64,000 bases of DNA from an uncultured Lachnospiraceae bacterium (GTDB lineage Bacteria > Bacillota > Clostridia > Lachnospirales > Lachnospiraceae). Position 1 is the first letter of the stretch. Each line of letters opens with the position of its first letter. The position numbers and the translations under genes were made by a program. Positions 46,729 through 55,278 of this stretch are shown piece after piece. The notes beneath the pieces are model-generated. The model saw only the letters and a list, made by a program, of their open reading frames with translations, did not search any database and was not told where the DNA came from. The DNA is taken from contig CANRHU010000008.1 of assembly GCA_947630485.1 (NCBI GenBank), forward strand, positions 1 to 64,000. Reading direction: 5' to 3'.

Positions 46729-47199
46729 TTAGTCCCACCCTTTGCACACATCAACCCACGCGGTATAAGAAGAATACGTTTCCAGTTCTTCTATTGTCAG
46801 CTCTATTGCGCTGTTGCCGCTCCCGCAGGCGGGAAATACAGTTTGAAATCTTTTCAATGATATATCAAGGTAGACAATAACACCGGCATTGATGGCAAAC
46901 GGACAGACACCGCCGACAGCATGACCTATCATTGCCTGCACTTCGTCCGGCGTCAGCATTTTTGCCTTTGTACCAAACTGCGCCTTATATTTGGAATTAT
47001 CAATCTTTGCGTCACCGGCAGCAACGATCAGCACCGGTTGTCCGTTTACCATGAAGGAAAGCGTTTTTGCAATCCTGCAGGGCTCACAATGCAACGCCTC
47101 GGCAGCAAGTTCCACCGTGGCACTTGAAACCTCAAATTCCTGTACCCGGTTTTCCATACCGCATTTTCTGAAATACTCCTTGACCTTTTCGATTGCCAT
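46729..47199 (-). CDS. YbaK/EbsC-type aminoacyl-tRNA deacylase
   Basis: A 156-residue YbaK/ProX-like protein. This family hydrolyses mischarged aminoacyl-tRNAs such as Cys-tRNA(Pro) or Ala-tRNA(Pro). Typical segments are the lysine-containing RIAKTLSFMVNGQPVLIVAAGD, IDNSKYK and GHAVGGVCPFAI. RBS AAGGAGGGCTGAAA. Monocistronic between two carbohydrate units; which misacylated tRNA is edited is unknown. Confidence 0.9.
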   Translation of the reverse strand: MAIEKVKEYFRKCGMENRVQEFEVSSATVELAAEALHCEPCRIAKTLSFMVNGQPVLIVAAGDAKIDNSKYKAQFGTKAKMLTPDEVQAMIGHAVGGVCPFAINAGVIVYLDISLKRFQTVFPACGSGNSAIELTIEELETYSSYTAWVDVCKGWD

Positions 47200-47300
47200 T
47201 TTCAGCCCTCCTTATCCGCATTGCCTAAAGTAAACATGGAATTCAGATGATATCCCCTCAGCCCTCAGTTTTTGGACACAGTATCCCCTCCCGACAGAAT

Positions 47301-47930
47301 TCATTCATTCTGTATCTTTTGAAAGCCTTCCAGCCACGCCTGCTTTATGAGCTCGTGCCCGACCGCAGTGGGATGAACCCCATCCCGCAGCCAGTACGAT
47401 TCCGGCGCTTTCCGGGCGGCCTCATCGAACCGCTCCTGAAGCGGCACAAATACCAAATGATGGCTGTCGGCCGCCGCCCTGGCTTTTTCCGCACGCTTCT
47501 CCGTCTCCGGCCGCATCACTTCCCATTTCTCCTCCGTCGCGCTTCCTTTCAGAATAAACGGCTCCAGAATCAGGATGCGGGTCTTCGGCAGCGCCTCCTG
47601 TATCTCATCCAGCATCATATTGTAAATGGTGTAATACTTCTCGGCGCTTACGCCATTCCGCCATCCGACCTCATGCCACACGTCATTGATACCGATCAGG
47701 ATGCTTAGGTAATCCGGCTCCAGATTGATGATATCCGCCTTGATCCTCGCGTACAGATCGACAATACGGTCTCCACTGACTCCGCGGTTGAGAAAGCGGT
47801 ATTTTCCGGGATTTTCATATCCCAGCTGCGCGGCTATGAGGGTGGGATACCCAACGCCCATATGCGTGTCGTTCTCCCTTGTCCTCGATGCGTCCGTAAT
47901 CGAATCTCCCTGAAATAAAATTGTTTTCAT
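47301..47930 (-). CDS. SGNH/GDSL esterase
   Basis: A compact 209-residue SGNH hydrolase. Block I is ILFQGDSITD with the catalytic Ser, block II has GVSGDR, block III is LIGINDVW and block V is DGVHPTAVGH. No signal peptide. AAAGGAGGAGTTCAG marks the ATG at 47930. It follows the GH3 gene by 18 bp in the same direction, so a role in deacetylating short xylo- or gluco-oligosaccharides is likely. Exact substrate unknown. Confidence 0.88.
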   Translation of the reverse strand: MKTILFQGDSITDASRTRENDTHMGVGYPTLIAAQLGYENPGKYRFLNRGVSGDRIVDLYARIKADIINLEPDYLSILIGINDVWHEVGWRNGVSAEKYYTIYNMMLDEIQEALPKTRILILEPFILKGSATEEKWEVMRPETEKRAEKARAAADSHHLVFVPLQERFDEAARKAPESYWLRDGVHPTAVGHELIKQAWLEGFQKIQNE

Positions 47931-47948
47931 CTGAACTCCTCCTTTCAA

Positions 47949-50222
47949 TTAGGCCGGAAGAAGCGAAAATTCCGCCCTGTTCTCCGTATCACTGCTTCCT
48001 CCGATCAGCACCTCAAAGCTGCCGGGCTCGCTGGTATACCGCATCCCGCTGTCATAAAAGCGCAGCATGGGCTCCTCGATCACAAAGCTTACCTCCCGGC
48101 TCTCTTTCGGCGCCAGCGAAACCTTCTTAAACCCTTTCAGGGTCCGGACCGGCCTTGCGACGCTGGCCGCGGGATCCCGCAGATAAAGCTGAACCGTCTC
48201 CACGCCGTCCGCATCCCCGGTATTGGTCACGGTCACGCTGGCCGTGATCCGCTCTCCCGCCTTCATCTCCTGACGGTCAAGCCGCACTTCCGAATATGCA
48301 AATTCCGTGTAGGACAGACCATACCCGAAGGGATAGAGCGGCGCCGTCACCTCGTCCAGATATCCGTTTTTAAATATATGGATCTCGTTGGGCAAATTGG
48401 GCCTTCCTGTCGAGAGATGGTTATAGTAGACCGGCACCTGCCCAAGCGACCTGGGGAACGTCATCGAAAGCTTTCCCTGGGGAACCCGGTCGCCAAAAAG
48501 CACATCCGCAACGGCGTTGCCGCCCTCTGTTCCGGGCATCCACACCACTAAAAGCGCTTTGGAAAGCTCCGCAATCTCCTTCACAGCCAGCGGCCGGCCG
48601 CAGAAGAGCACGGTCACAATATTGGGATTGACCTGACGCACTCTCCGAAGCAGCTCCATCTGTCCGTCCGGAAGCCCCAGACTGGTGCGGCTCCCCGCCT
48701 CGCCGGACAGATCCTTATGCTCGCCCAGGCACAGCACGACCCGGCTATTGGAGGCCGCCAGCTTAAGGGCTTCCTCCATCCACTCCTCCTCCTGCCCTCC
48801 GGAAGGATTCGGAACGCGGCCAAATTTCGTAGCGCAGCCCTTGTCCATCAGATAACAGCCCTGGGCAAAGGACATACGGGGAAGGCCCTTTCCTTCCACG
48901 CCCTGCTTCACGGTCACGGTTTCTTCCGGCCGTTCCGGGAACGACCAGGCTCCGTAGATTTCCCGGTTATCCACATAGGGGCCGATCCAGGCCACGCTGC
49001 CGTCCTCCGCTTCCTTTTTCTCTCCGGAATGTGTCTCACCGCAGGAAAGCGCCTGCTCCCTCTCCTCCCCGGAATCCGGGCATTTCCGAAGCGGAAGGAT
49101 CCCCTCATTTTTCAGAAGCACAAAGGAAGCCGCGGCCGTCTCCCTGGCCTTTCGGCGGAAATCCTCACAGAGGAGAAGCTCCTTCGCCAGGGACGAATCC
49201 GTCACCCGGAACGGCTCTTCGAAGAGGCCAAGATCATTTTTCAGCTGCAGAATGCGCCAGACCGCCTCGTCCACCAGCTTCTCCGGCACCTCTCCGGACC
49301 GCACCAGCTCCGCCAGATGTCCGGCATAGGCGTTGGAAACCATATCGATGTCCACGCCGGCCTCAATCCCCAGCTTCGCCGCTTCCCGCGCGTCGGCCGC
49401 CACGCCGTGGAACACCATCTCCTCCACCGCACTGTAATCGGAAATCACCACGCCCTCAAATCCCATCTTCTCCCGCAGAATTCCGCGCAGAAGACGCTTG
49501 TTGCCGGACGAGGGGATTCTGTCGATGGTATTAAAGGACGTCATGGCCAGGCGGCAGCCTTCCTTTACCGCCGCCTCATAGGCCGGCAGATAGTCCTCCA
49601 TGAACGTGTGCTCCGACAGCTCCACATTGTCATAATCCCTTCCGCCCTCCGGATAGCCGTAACCGGCAAAATGCTTCAGACACGCAGCCACCTTATCCTT
49701 CTGACGAAGATCTCCCTGATATCCGCGGACCATCGCCTTTCCTATCTCGCTGTTCAGGTAAGGATCCTCTCCCGGCGACTCCATCACTCTCCCCCATCTG
49801 GCGTCCCGCACCAGATCCAGCATGGGTGAAAAGGTCACATGCAGCCCGCTGGCAGCCGCCTCCGCAGCCGCCGCGGAACAGGACTCCTCCGCCATCTCCG
49901 GCGAGAACGTACAGCCCAGCGCCAGCGGTATGGGAAAAATGGTCTCGTATCCATTAATCACATCCAGCATAAACAGCAGAGGAATATGATGGGGCTGCTT
50001 TTCCATCTGCCGCTTCTGCAGCTCATACAGCTTCTCCGCGCCTTTGATTCCAAGCACAGAACCCGCCATCCCTACCTGCTCCTCCGTCAGCTGGGTGGTT
50101 CCGGTCGGCCCTGTCACTAAGCCGTCCCCGGTCAGCACATTTGCCGGGAGCTGGATCATCTGCCCGATCTTCTCCTCCAGGGACATGTCCTGCAGCAATT
50201 CTTTCAGTTTCTCCTGTGTCAT
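47949..50222 (-). CDS. GH3 beta-xylosidase/beta-glucosidase
   Basis: A 757-residue GH3 enzyme without a signal peptide. The N-terminal barrel (about 1-340) ends with the nucleophile D262 in VVISDYSAVEEM and contains KHFAGYGYPEGGRDY. The alpha/beta sandwich domain and a C-terminal fibronectin-III-like domain (ERITASVTVTNTGDADGVETVQLY) follow. AAGGAAGGAATTGCGT precedes the ATG at 50222. The open frame runs 47 codons upstream, but a promoter lies inside that stretch. Last-step hydrolysis of xylo- or gluco-oligosaccharides in the cytosol. Confidence 0.92.
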   Translation of the reverse strand: MTQEKLKELLQDMSLEEKIGQMIQLPANVLTGDGLVTGPTGTTQLTEEQVGMAGSVLGIKGAEKLYELQKRQMEKQPHHIPLLFMLDVINGYETIFPIPLALGCTFSPEMAEESCSAAAAEAAASGLHVTFSPMLDLVRDARWGRVMESPGEDPYLNSEIGKAMVRGYQGDLRQKDKVAACLKHFAGYGYPEGGRDYDNVELSEHTFMEDYLPAYEAAVKEGCRLAMTSFNTIDRIPSSGNKRLLRGILREKMGFEGVVISDYSAVEEMVFHGVAADAREAAKLGIEAGVDIDMVSNAYAGHLAELVRSGEVPEKLVDEAVWRILQLKNDLGLFEEPFRVTDSSLAKELLLCEDFRRKARETAAASFVLLKNEGILPLRKCPDSGEEREQALSCGETHSGEKKEAEDGSVAWIGPYVDNREIYGAWSFPERPEETVTVKQGVEGKGLPRMSFAQGCYLMDKGCATKFGRVPNPSGGQEEEWMEEALKLAASNSRVVLCLGEHKDLSGEAGSRTSLGLPDGQMELLRRVRQVNPNIVTVLFCGRPLAVKEIAELSKALLVVWMPGTEGGNAVADVLFGDRVPQGKLSMTFPRSLGQVPVYYNHLSTGRPNLPNEIHIFKNGYLDEVTAPLYPFGYGLSYTEFAYSEVRLDRQEMKAGERITASVTVTNTGDADGVETVQLYLRDPAASVARPVRTLKGFKKVSLAPKESREVSFVIEEPMLRFYDSGMRYTSEPGSFEVLIGGSSDTENRAEFSLLPA

Positions 50223-50250
50223 ACGCAATTCCTTCCTTATATTTTTTAAT

Positions 50251-50279
50251 ATTGTACCTGCACCGATAAAAAATAGCAA
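50251..50279 (-). promoter_or_regulatory. Promoter of the GH3-SGNH unit
   Basis: On the minus strand TTGCTA and TACAAT are 17 bp apart, about 28 bp before the GH3 start codon. It begins directly after the stop of the cobU-like gene, uncoupling GH3 from the cobalamin genes. Confidence 0.65.
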
Positions 50280-50281
50280 GA

Positions 50282-50683
50282 CTATCCCAGCGTCCCCTTT
50301 AAGACGGCCGGCAGCCCGCAGCACAACCGGATTACCGTATCCGAGCGCTCCGCGATCCTGCACCCGGCGCGGCCTGTCTGCTCGCGCCAGAGGCGCTCGC
50401 TCTTCTCAAGAGGGATAATCCCGCCGCCGATCTCATCCATGATCACGATCGCTTCCGGATTCTCCCGGATAAACCGCTCGGTAAAGGCCTCCGGGGCCTC
50501 CTGCCCGGCTCCGTTTTCCAGAAGCCTCCGCACAACCAGCTCATAGTGATCGACGCATTTTGCGGTAAATACGTCCGCAAGGCCGCAGTCCGCCCCACAG
50601 ACTACCTCATCCTCTTTCAGTTCAAAATGTTTTCGCGCAAACTCCAGCTTCCCGGAGAAAGCGCCTCCTGTTATCATCATCAT
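50282..50683 (-). CDS. Short CobU-like protein with degenerate P-loop
   Basis: A 133-residue relative of adenosylcobinamide kinase/guanylyltransferase. The C-terminal half is clearly CobU-like (IVIMDEIGGGIIPLEKSERLW and SDTVIRLCCGLPAVLKG). The P-loop reads GGAFSGKL, with Leu where Ser/Thr should follow GK, and the RHR segment of true CobU is missing. It is 50 residues shorter than the full CobU two genes upstream. The ATG overlaps the cobS stop (ATGA), preceded by GGGAGGATTGCGGAT. A regulatory, accessory or decaying paralogue are all possible. Confidence 0.7.
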   Translation of the reverse strand: MMMITGGAFSGKLEFARKHFELKEDEVVCGADCGLADVFTAKCVDHYELVVRRLLENGAGQEAPEAFTERFIRENPEAIVIMDEIGGGIIPLEKSERLWREQTGRAGCRIAERSDTVIRLCCGLPAVLKGTLG

Positions 50684-51477
50684 ATCCGCAATCCTCCCGC
50701 GCCCGCCGCCCAGACCGCAATCTTCTCCGCCGCCGCGGCGCATACCAGCATCGAAAGCTCGCACCGCTGCAGAAACCATCCGGCGATATCGCCGGTAGTG
50801 CCGCCGAATTCCCGATACGCCACAATCCGGTAATGGAGAAAGCAGAGGCCGGCGCCCGCCATAGCGGCCGCTCCAAGGACCGGGCCGCACCGCAGCATGA
50901 CGGCAGATGCGGCTACCGCCGTCAGCACAAGCACCGCGGCCGTCGTTTTCTTCCGCGCCGGTTCCGTATTTTCATGAAGCATACCGCCCTCCCGCGCGTT
51001 CTTAAAAAACACCGCTGCCAAACCGCTGAGCGCCCGGGAAAGTACAAAGGACGCCGCGACGACCCGCGCCGCGCGGCCGTTTCCGATCTCTCCCATAAGC
51101 GCCGCCTGCAAAAGCAGGTACGCCACCAGAAACACCACCGCAAACGAGCCGACATGCGGATCCTTCATGATCGAGAGCTTCTTCTCCCGATCCGCCCACG
51201 ACGCCCTGGCGTCCGCCGTATCGCAGAATCCGTCCATATGGATGCCGCCCGTCACCGCCAGCGGAATCAGCGCCGACACGGTCCCGTCCAGGAACGCGCC
51301 GACGCCCAGACACGCGGCGACCCTTTTCCAAAGCAGAAGCACCGCACCGATCACCGCGCCGACGAGCGGAAAAAAGCAGAGCGCGTACCGACGGTTTTCC
51401 AGTTTCCACGCAACCGGCGGCATCGGTATCCTGGAATACGTCTGAAAGGCCGTAACCAGCGAGTAAAATATCTTCAC
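50680..51477 (-). CDS. cobS: Adenosylcobinamide-GDP ribazoletransferase (cobalamin synthase)
   Basis: A membrane enzyme of about 265 residues that joins adenosylcobinamide-GDP to alpha-ribazole to make cobalamin. Hallmarks are the start KIFYSLVTAFQTYSRIPMP, the metal-binding GGIHMDGFCDTADA and AYREFGGTTGDIAGW, with several hydrophobic helices. The GTG at 51477 is preceded by ACAGGAGAATTACAC; an ATG at 51510 overlapping the cobU stop is an alternative. Lies in the cobT-cobU-cobS-cobU-like operon. Confidence 0.92.
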   Translation of the reverse strand: MKIFYSLVTAFQTYSRIPMPPVAWKLENRRYALCFFPLVGAVIGAVLLLWKRVAACLGVGAFLDGTVSALIPLAVTGGIHMDGFCDTADARASWADREKKLSIMKDPHVGSFAVVFLVAYLLLQAALMGEIGNGRAARVVAASFVLSRALSGLAAVFFKNAREGGMLHENTEPARKKTTAAVLVLTAVAASAVMLRCGPVLGAAAMAGAGLCFLHYRIVAYREFGGTTGDIAGWFLQRCELSMLVCAAAAEKIAVWAAGAGGLRI

Positions 51478-51506
51478 GTGTAATTCTCCTGTCTTTATAC
51501 CGACTT

Positions 51507-52058
51507 TCATTTCCTTTGGTTTTTTAACGTCACCGGAATCCCATAGACGCACTCCACCACGCGGTCGGCCGTCTGCGCCGCCAGCCGGTTGACCTCGCCG
51601 AGCGCCCGGATATACGCCGCCGTGCCCTCCTCATAGGAAATGCCGTCGTTTCCCACCTCATTCGTCACGATCACGAGCTCCGAAGAAATATCCCGCAGAT
51701 GCCGAAATCCGCGCAGAATTTTCTCCGTGGGATCGCAGATCCGGCCGTCACGGAACATCTCGTTGGCGCAGAGATTGGCCGTACATTCCAGAAGAATCCC
51801 GCAGCCGGAATTTCTCACGCCCGCAGGCCGGCCGCCATCCCCCGGCAGGATAAGTTCATCGATATCCGTGTACCTCTCGATGGTTGTGAAGCCCTTGCCC
51901 GCCCGCAGCCCGCGATGCCGGGCAATCGCCGCAAGCGCCTCCTCGCCGTAAGGCTCCATCGTGGCGATATAGAATTTCTTCCCCGCAAATCCATCCAGAA
52001 TCCGTTCCGAGTAATGGGACTTGCCGCACTTGGCCCCGCCCGTCACCAGCGTCATCAT
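51507..52058 (-). CDS. cobU: Adenosylcobinamide kinase/guanylyltransferase
   Basis: A 183-residue bifunctional enzyme that phosphorylates adenosylcobinamide and attaches GMP. The P-loop is GGAKCGKS (7-14), the RHR motif with the guanylylated His is in AIARHRGLR, and VIVTNEVGNDGI is the Walker-B-like segment. The end ECVYGIPVTLKN is typical. Its start overlaps the cobT stop by four bases. Confidence 0.93.
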   Translation of the reverse strand: MMTLVTGGAKCGKSHYSERILDGFAGKKFYIATMEPYGEEALAAIARHRGLRAGKGFTTIERYTDIDELILPGDGGRPAGVRNSGCGILLECTANLCANEMFRDGRICDPTEKILRGFRHLRDISSELVIVTNEVGNDGISYEEGTAAYIRALGEVNRLAAQTADRVVECVYGIPVTLKNQRK

Positions 52059-53599
52059 ATCAGCTTCACATACCTTTCCAGACCGATCTCGTCGAACCGG
52101 TGGGCGTCACGGTACACGGCCAGCGCGCCGTCCAAGAGCGGCAGAAGCATCGCCGCGCCGGTTCCCTCGCCCAGATGCATCCCCGCGTCGATCACCGGCT
52201 TTAAGCCGATTGCCGCCAGCAAGAGCCGCCCGGCCGGTTCCCCGGACTGATGGCTCGCAAGCATATAGGCCTTTGAGAGAGGCGAAAGCCTGTACGCCAG
52301 AAGCGCCGCGGCAGCCGAAATCATCCCGTCGATGATCACGGGAATCTCGTAAATCCCGCCGCCCAAAAACATTCCCGCCATAGCGCCGATATCGAAACCG
52401 CCCACCTTGGAAATGATATCCACAGGGTCGTCCGCGGACGGTTCGCTGAGCCGGATCGCCTTCTCGATCACGGAAATCTTCCGCTCAAGACCCGCGCTGT
52501 CCAGTCCCGCGCCGCGGCCCGTCACCCTCCGGGGCGGAAGTCCGAGAAGCACCGAGGCCACTGCCGCGGCCGTCGTCGTGTTGCCGATGCCCATCTCGCC
52601 GGCCGCGGCAATCTTCACGCCTCTCTGCTTCAGCCCGCCCATGATGTCGATTCCCAGCTGAACGGAACGCTCCGCCTCCGCGCGCGTCATCGCCGGACCG
52701 CATGCAAGATCGGCGGTTCCTCGCGCGATTTTCCGCCGGAGAATGTTCTCGTTTTTCACATCCTTCGCCATCCCCGCGTCCACAACCAGTACCTCCGCCC
52801 GGTAGGCGTTCGCCAGCTGATTGATGCTGGACGTGCCGTTCGCCATCGCCTCGGCGCAGAGCGCCGTCACCGAACTGTCCGACTGGGTCACGCCCTCCGC
52901 CGTGACGCCGTTGTCCGCGCACAGGATCACGATGCACCGGCGGCTGAGATCGACGTCGGCCGTCCTCTGCGCCGCGGCAATCTTCTGCACCGCTTCCTCC
53001 AGCTCCCCAAGGCCGCCCAGCGGCTTTGCGACGCTGTCCCAGCGGCTTTTTGCGGCAAGATACGCCTCCATATCCGGGGGAGCAATCCCATAGCCGGGCT
53101 TTTCCGCACGCCGCGCCGTCCGCTCTGCATTCGTCTCTTCCTTCTCATCCGCCGTAAAATCAATCCGGTAGATACATTTCTCCGTCTCCCCGGACTGAAT
53201 CCGCATATCATTATCCTCGGGCAGCTCCACAATCTCCGCCAGGCGCAGTCCCGCATACTCGCAGGTCTTTCTTGACGCGAGATTATCCGGGTTGCAGGTG
53301 ATAATCAGCCCGTCCATCCCATGCCTTCTTGCCAGTTCAAACAGCAGCCGGCATGCCTTTCCCGCGTAATGATGGCCCCGGTAGGGCTCATAAACCCGGT
53401 AACCGATATTTCCGCCGTAATAGATGTTTCGGTTGTGGCCGACCCGCAGATCACAGACGCCCATCTTATCTCCCTGCCTGTCGCAGATGGCAAAATAATA
53501 CGCCGGAAGCCAGCCTTTTTCCGGATCCTCATCCGCCGTTCTTTCTAACTTAAGAATGATCTCCTCATCCTGCAGAAACCCTGTATCCAGAAACAACAT
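52055..53599 (-). CDS. cobT: GNAT acetyltransferase-CobT fusion protein
   Basis: A 514-residue single frame. Residues about 1-152 are a GNAT N-acetyltransferase (GYRVYEPYRGHHYAGKACRLL, the acetyl-CoA loop, and NPDNLASRKTCEYAGLRL). After a charged linker (about 153-165), residues 166-514 are a full-length CobT, nicotinate-nucleotide:dimethylbenzimidazole phosphoribosyltransferase. CobT signatures are LGGLGELE, CADNGVTAEGVTQSD, GEMGIGNTTTAAAV and HLGEGTGA with the base Glu. CobT activates the lower ligand base of cobalamin. I do not know this fusion from characterised enzymes. No cobalamin riboswitch is visible upstream. Confidence 0.88.
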   Translation of the reverse strand: MLFLDTGFLQDEEIILKLERTADEDPEKGWLPAYYFAICDRQGDKMGVCDLRVGHNRNIYYGGNIGYRVYEPYRGHHYAGKACRLLFELARRHGMDGLIITCNPDNLASRKTCEYAGLRLAEIVELPEDNDMRIQSGETEKCIYRIDFTADEKEETNAERTARRAEKPGYGIAPPDMEAYLAAKSRWDSVAKPLGGLGELEEAVQKIAAAQRTADVDLSRRCIVILCADNGVTAEGVTQSDSSVTALCAEAMANGTSSINQLANAYRAEVLVVDAGMAKDVKNENILRRKIARGTADLACGPAMTRAEAERSVQLGIDIMGGLKQRGVKIAAAGEMGIGNTTTAAAVASVLLGLPPRRVTGRGAGLDSAGLERKISVIEKAIRLSEPSADDPVDIISKVGGFDIGAMAGMFLGGGIYEIPVIIDGMISAAAALLAYRLSPLSKAYMLASHQSGEPAGRLLLAAIGLKPVIDAGMHLGEGTGAAMLLPLLDGALAVYRDAHRFDEIGLERYVKLI

Positions 53600-53605
53600 T
53601 CGCCG

Positions 53606-53734
53606 TCACCTCTCCATCTTCACCAGTCCCTCCGGCGTAAGCCGGTAAACCGTATCGCAGACCTCGTCAATATACTTCCTGTCGTGGGAAATGCTTATCA
53701 CCGCCCCCGGAAATTCCCTGATCATTTTCCGCCT
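53606..53734 (-). pseudogene. C-terminal fragment of an ABC-F/ABC ATPase
   Basis: A 39-42-codon remnant reads RRKMIREFPGAVISISHDRKY then continues through IDEVCDTVYRLTPEGLVKMER to a stop. ISHDRKYIDEVCDT is the switch-His region of ABC-F ATPases (usual form SHDRxFL), and the tail is their normal end. A TAG stop precedes it directly, and the Walker motifs are absent. It is therefore the leftover tail of a lost gene between cobT and the MATE gene. Confidence 0.65.
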
Positions 53735-53759
53735 CTATTTCCCGCCTTCGGCTCACGCC

Positions 53760-55154
53760 TCAGGCCCTGCTCTTCTTTCTCCCCCACCGCAGATAGAAAT
53801 ATGCCACCTCCATAATGCAGCAGGCCGTCCAGCCCACCGGGTAGCTGAAGCCGACCAGCCGCTCCGTGTTGCTGATAAACCGCGTCATGACGAACAGGTA
53901 AACCTGCCGCACCGCCACGAAATTCAGAAGCATGATCACCATCGGCCCGGTGGAGTCCCCGCGGCCGCGAAGCGCGCCTGCCAGCGTGTGGTTCACGCAG
54001 TTAAACAGCATGAAAAATACATTGGTCTGTAAAAACATAGCGCCGTAGCGGATCACGTCCTCGTCGCTGATAAACAGCCTGGTGGCCGGACCGGCGAAAA
54101 AGAACAGAAACACCGCGATCACGCCCGTGACGCCCACAGCCAGCAGCATGGAGTCCACGGTTCCCTTATTCACGCGGTCATTCTTCCCTGCGCCGATGTT
54201 CTGTCCCACGAATGTCGTCGCCGCCTGGGCGATGCTCTGCATCGGCAGCATGATGAACATATCCAGCTTATTGTAACAGCTCCACCCCGCCATACAGGCC
54301 GAACCGAAGCTGTTGATATACGACTGCACAAATACATTGGAGAACGCCGTAATGACAGACTGCACGCCGGCCGGCAGCCCGATCAGGAAAATCTGTCCGA
54401 GAATGGCTCCGTCGCACCGCAGGTCCTTCCAGGTCAGCCGGTACTCCTCCGTCGTCCTGGAGAGAAGCACCAGGATCATAACCGCCGAGATAAACTGGGC
54501 GATGATCGTCGCGTAAGCCACGCCAGCGATCCCCGCGTGGAAGACGACGACGAACAATAAGTCCAGAATTGCGTTGACCACGCTGGTAAAAATCAGGAAA
54601 AGGAGCGGCCTGCGGGTATCCCCGACCGCCCGCAGGATACCGCTGCCCATATTGTAGACCAGAAGTCCGATGATTCCCGCAAAATAGATCCGCAGATAGA
54701 CCGTCGCCGCGTCCATCACGTCGTCCGGCGTAGCCATGAACAGCAGCATCGGCCTCACCAGCAGAATCCCGATGACCGTAAACAGGACGCCGCACACAAA
54801 GGTCACGAAGATCGTCGTCTCTACGGCCTTATGCAGGCTTCCGCGGTCTTTTGCCCCATAGTAGCGGCTGATCACCACGCCTGCGCCGATGGACACGCCG
54901 TTAAAGAAGAACACCAGCATATTGACGATCATCGTCGTCGCCCCGACCGCCGCCAGCGCCTCCTTGCCGACGAAATTCCCCACAACCAGGGAATCCACCG
55001 TATTATACATCATCTGGAACAGGTTGCCGACAATGAGCGGAACCGAAAACTGAATCAGCAGAAGAACGATATTCCCTGTAGTCATATCCTTCGCGGATGA
55101 TTTATCTCTGGCCGCAGTCACATTCTCCGCGGATGATTTATCTCTGGTCTGCAT
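53760..55154 (-). CDS. MATE-family efflux transporter
   Basis: A 464-residue, 12-helix multidrug/toxin exporter of the NorM/DinF type. Recognisable segments are QFSVPLIVGNLFQMMYNTVDSLVVGNFVG and GVSIGAGVVISRYYGA. The first 26 residues are a soluble extension made of a 12-residue duplication (RDKSSAENVTAA then RDKSSAKDMTTG). GGGGAGGTTTTTGCC precedes the ATG and a promoter lies 42-70 bp upstream. Substrate unknown. Confidence 0.92.
   Translation of the reverse strand: MQTRDKSSAENVTAARDKSSAKDMTTGNIVLLLIQFSVPLIVGNLFQMMYNTVDSLVVGNFVGKEALAAVGATTMIVNMLVFFFNGVSIGAGVVISRYYGAKDRGSLHKAVETTIFVTFVCGVLFTVIGILLVRPMLLFMATPDDVMDAATVYLRIYFAGIIGLLVYNMGSGILRAVGDTRRPLLFLIFTSVVNAILDLLFVVVFHAGIAGVAYATIIAQFISAVMILVLLSRTTEEYRLTWKDLRCDGAILGQIFLIGLPAGVQSVITAFSNVFVQSYINSFGSACMAGWSCYNKLDMFIMLPMQSIAQAATTFVGQNIGAGKNDRVNKGTVDSMLLAVGVTGVIAVFLFFFAGPATRLFISDEDVIRYGAMFLQTNVFFMLFNCVNHTLAGALRGRGDSTGPMVIMLLNFVAVRQVYLFVMTRFISNTERLVGFSYPVGWTACCIMEVAYFYLRWGRKKSRA
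55092..55147 (-). repeat. 20-bp direct repeat, 36-bp period, in the MATE N-terminus
   Basis: CGCGGATGATTTATCTCTGG at 55092-55111 is repeated exactly at 55128-55147, in frame. The duplicated peptide sits before the first membrane helix. Confidence 0.85.
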
Positions 55155-55195
55155 GGCAAAAACCTCCCCGCCGCCTCATCTGAAACGGTCTTTCT

Positions 55196-55224
55196 ATTGT
55201 ACCGTGTATTTCCCGTTTCGGCAA
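55196..55224 (-). promoter_or_regulatory. Promoter of the MATE gene
   Basis: On the minus strand TTGCCG and TACAAT are separated by 17 bp, about 42 bp before the start codon. Confidence 0.65.
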
Positions 55225-55278
55225 GTACTCTTTTCACTCTTATTTTTTCTCTCCCTGAATCCTGTTTCCCCCTGGATC

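Noticed and set aside
53600..53760. Cobalamin riboswitch upstream of cobT
   Set aside because: No B12-box-like sequence is visible; the stretch encodes an ABC-F fragment instead.
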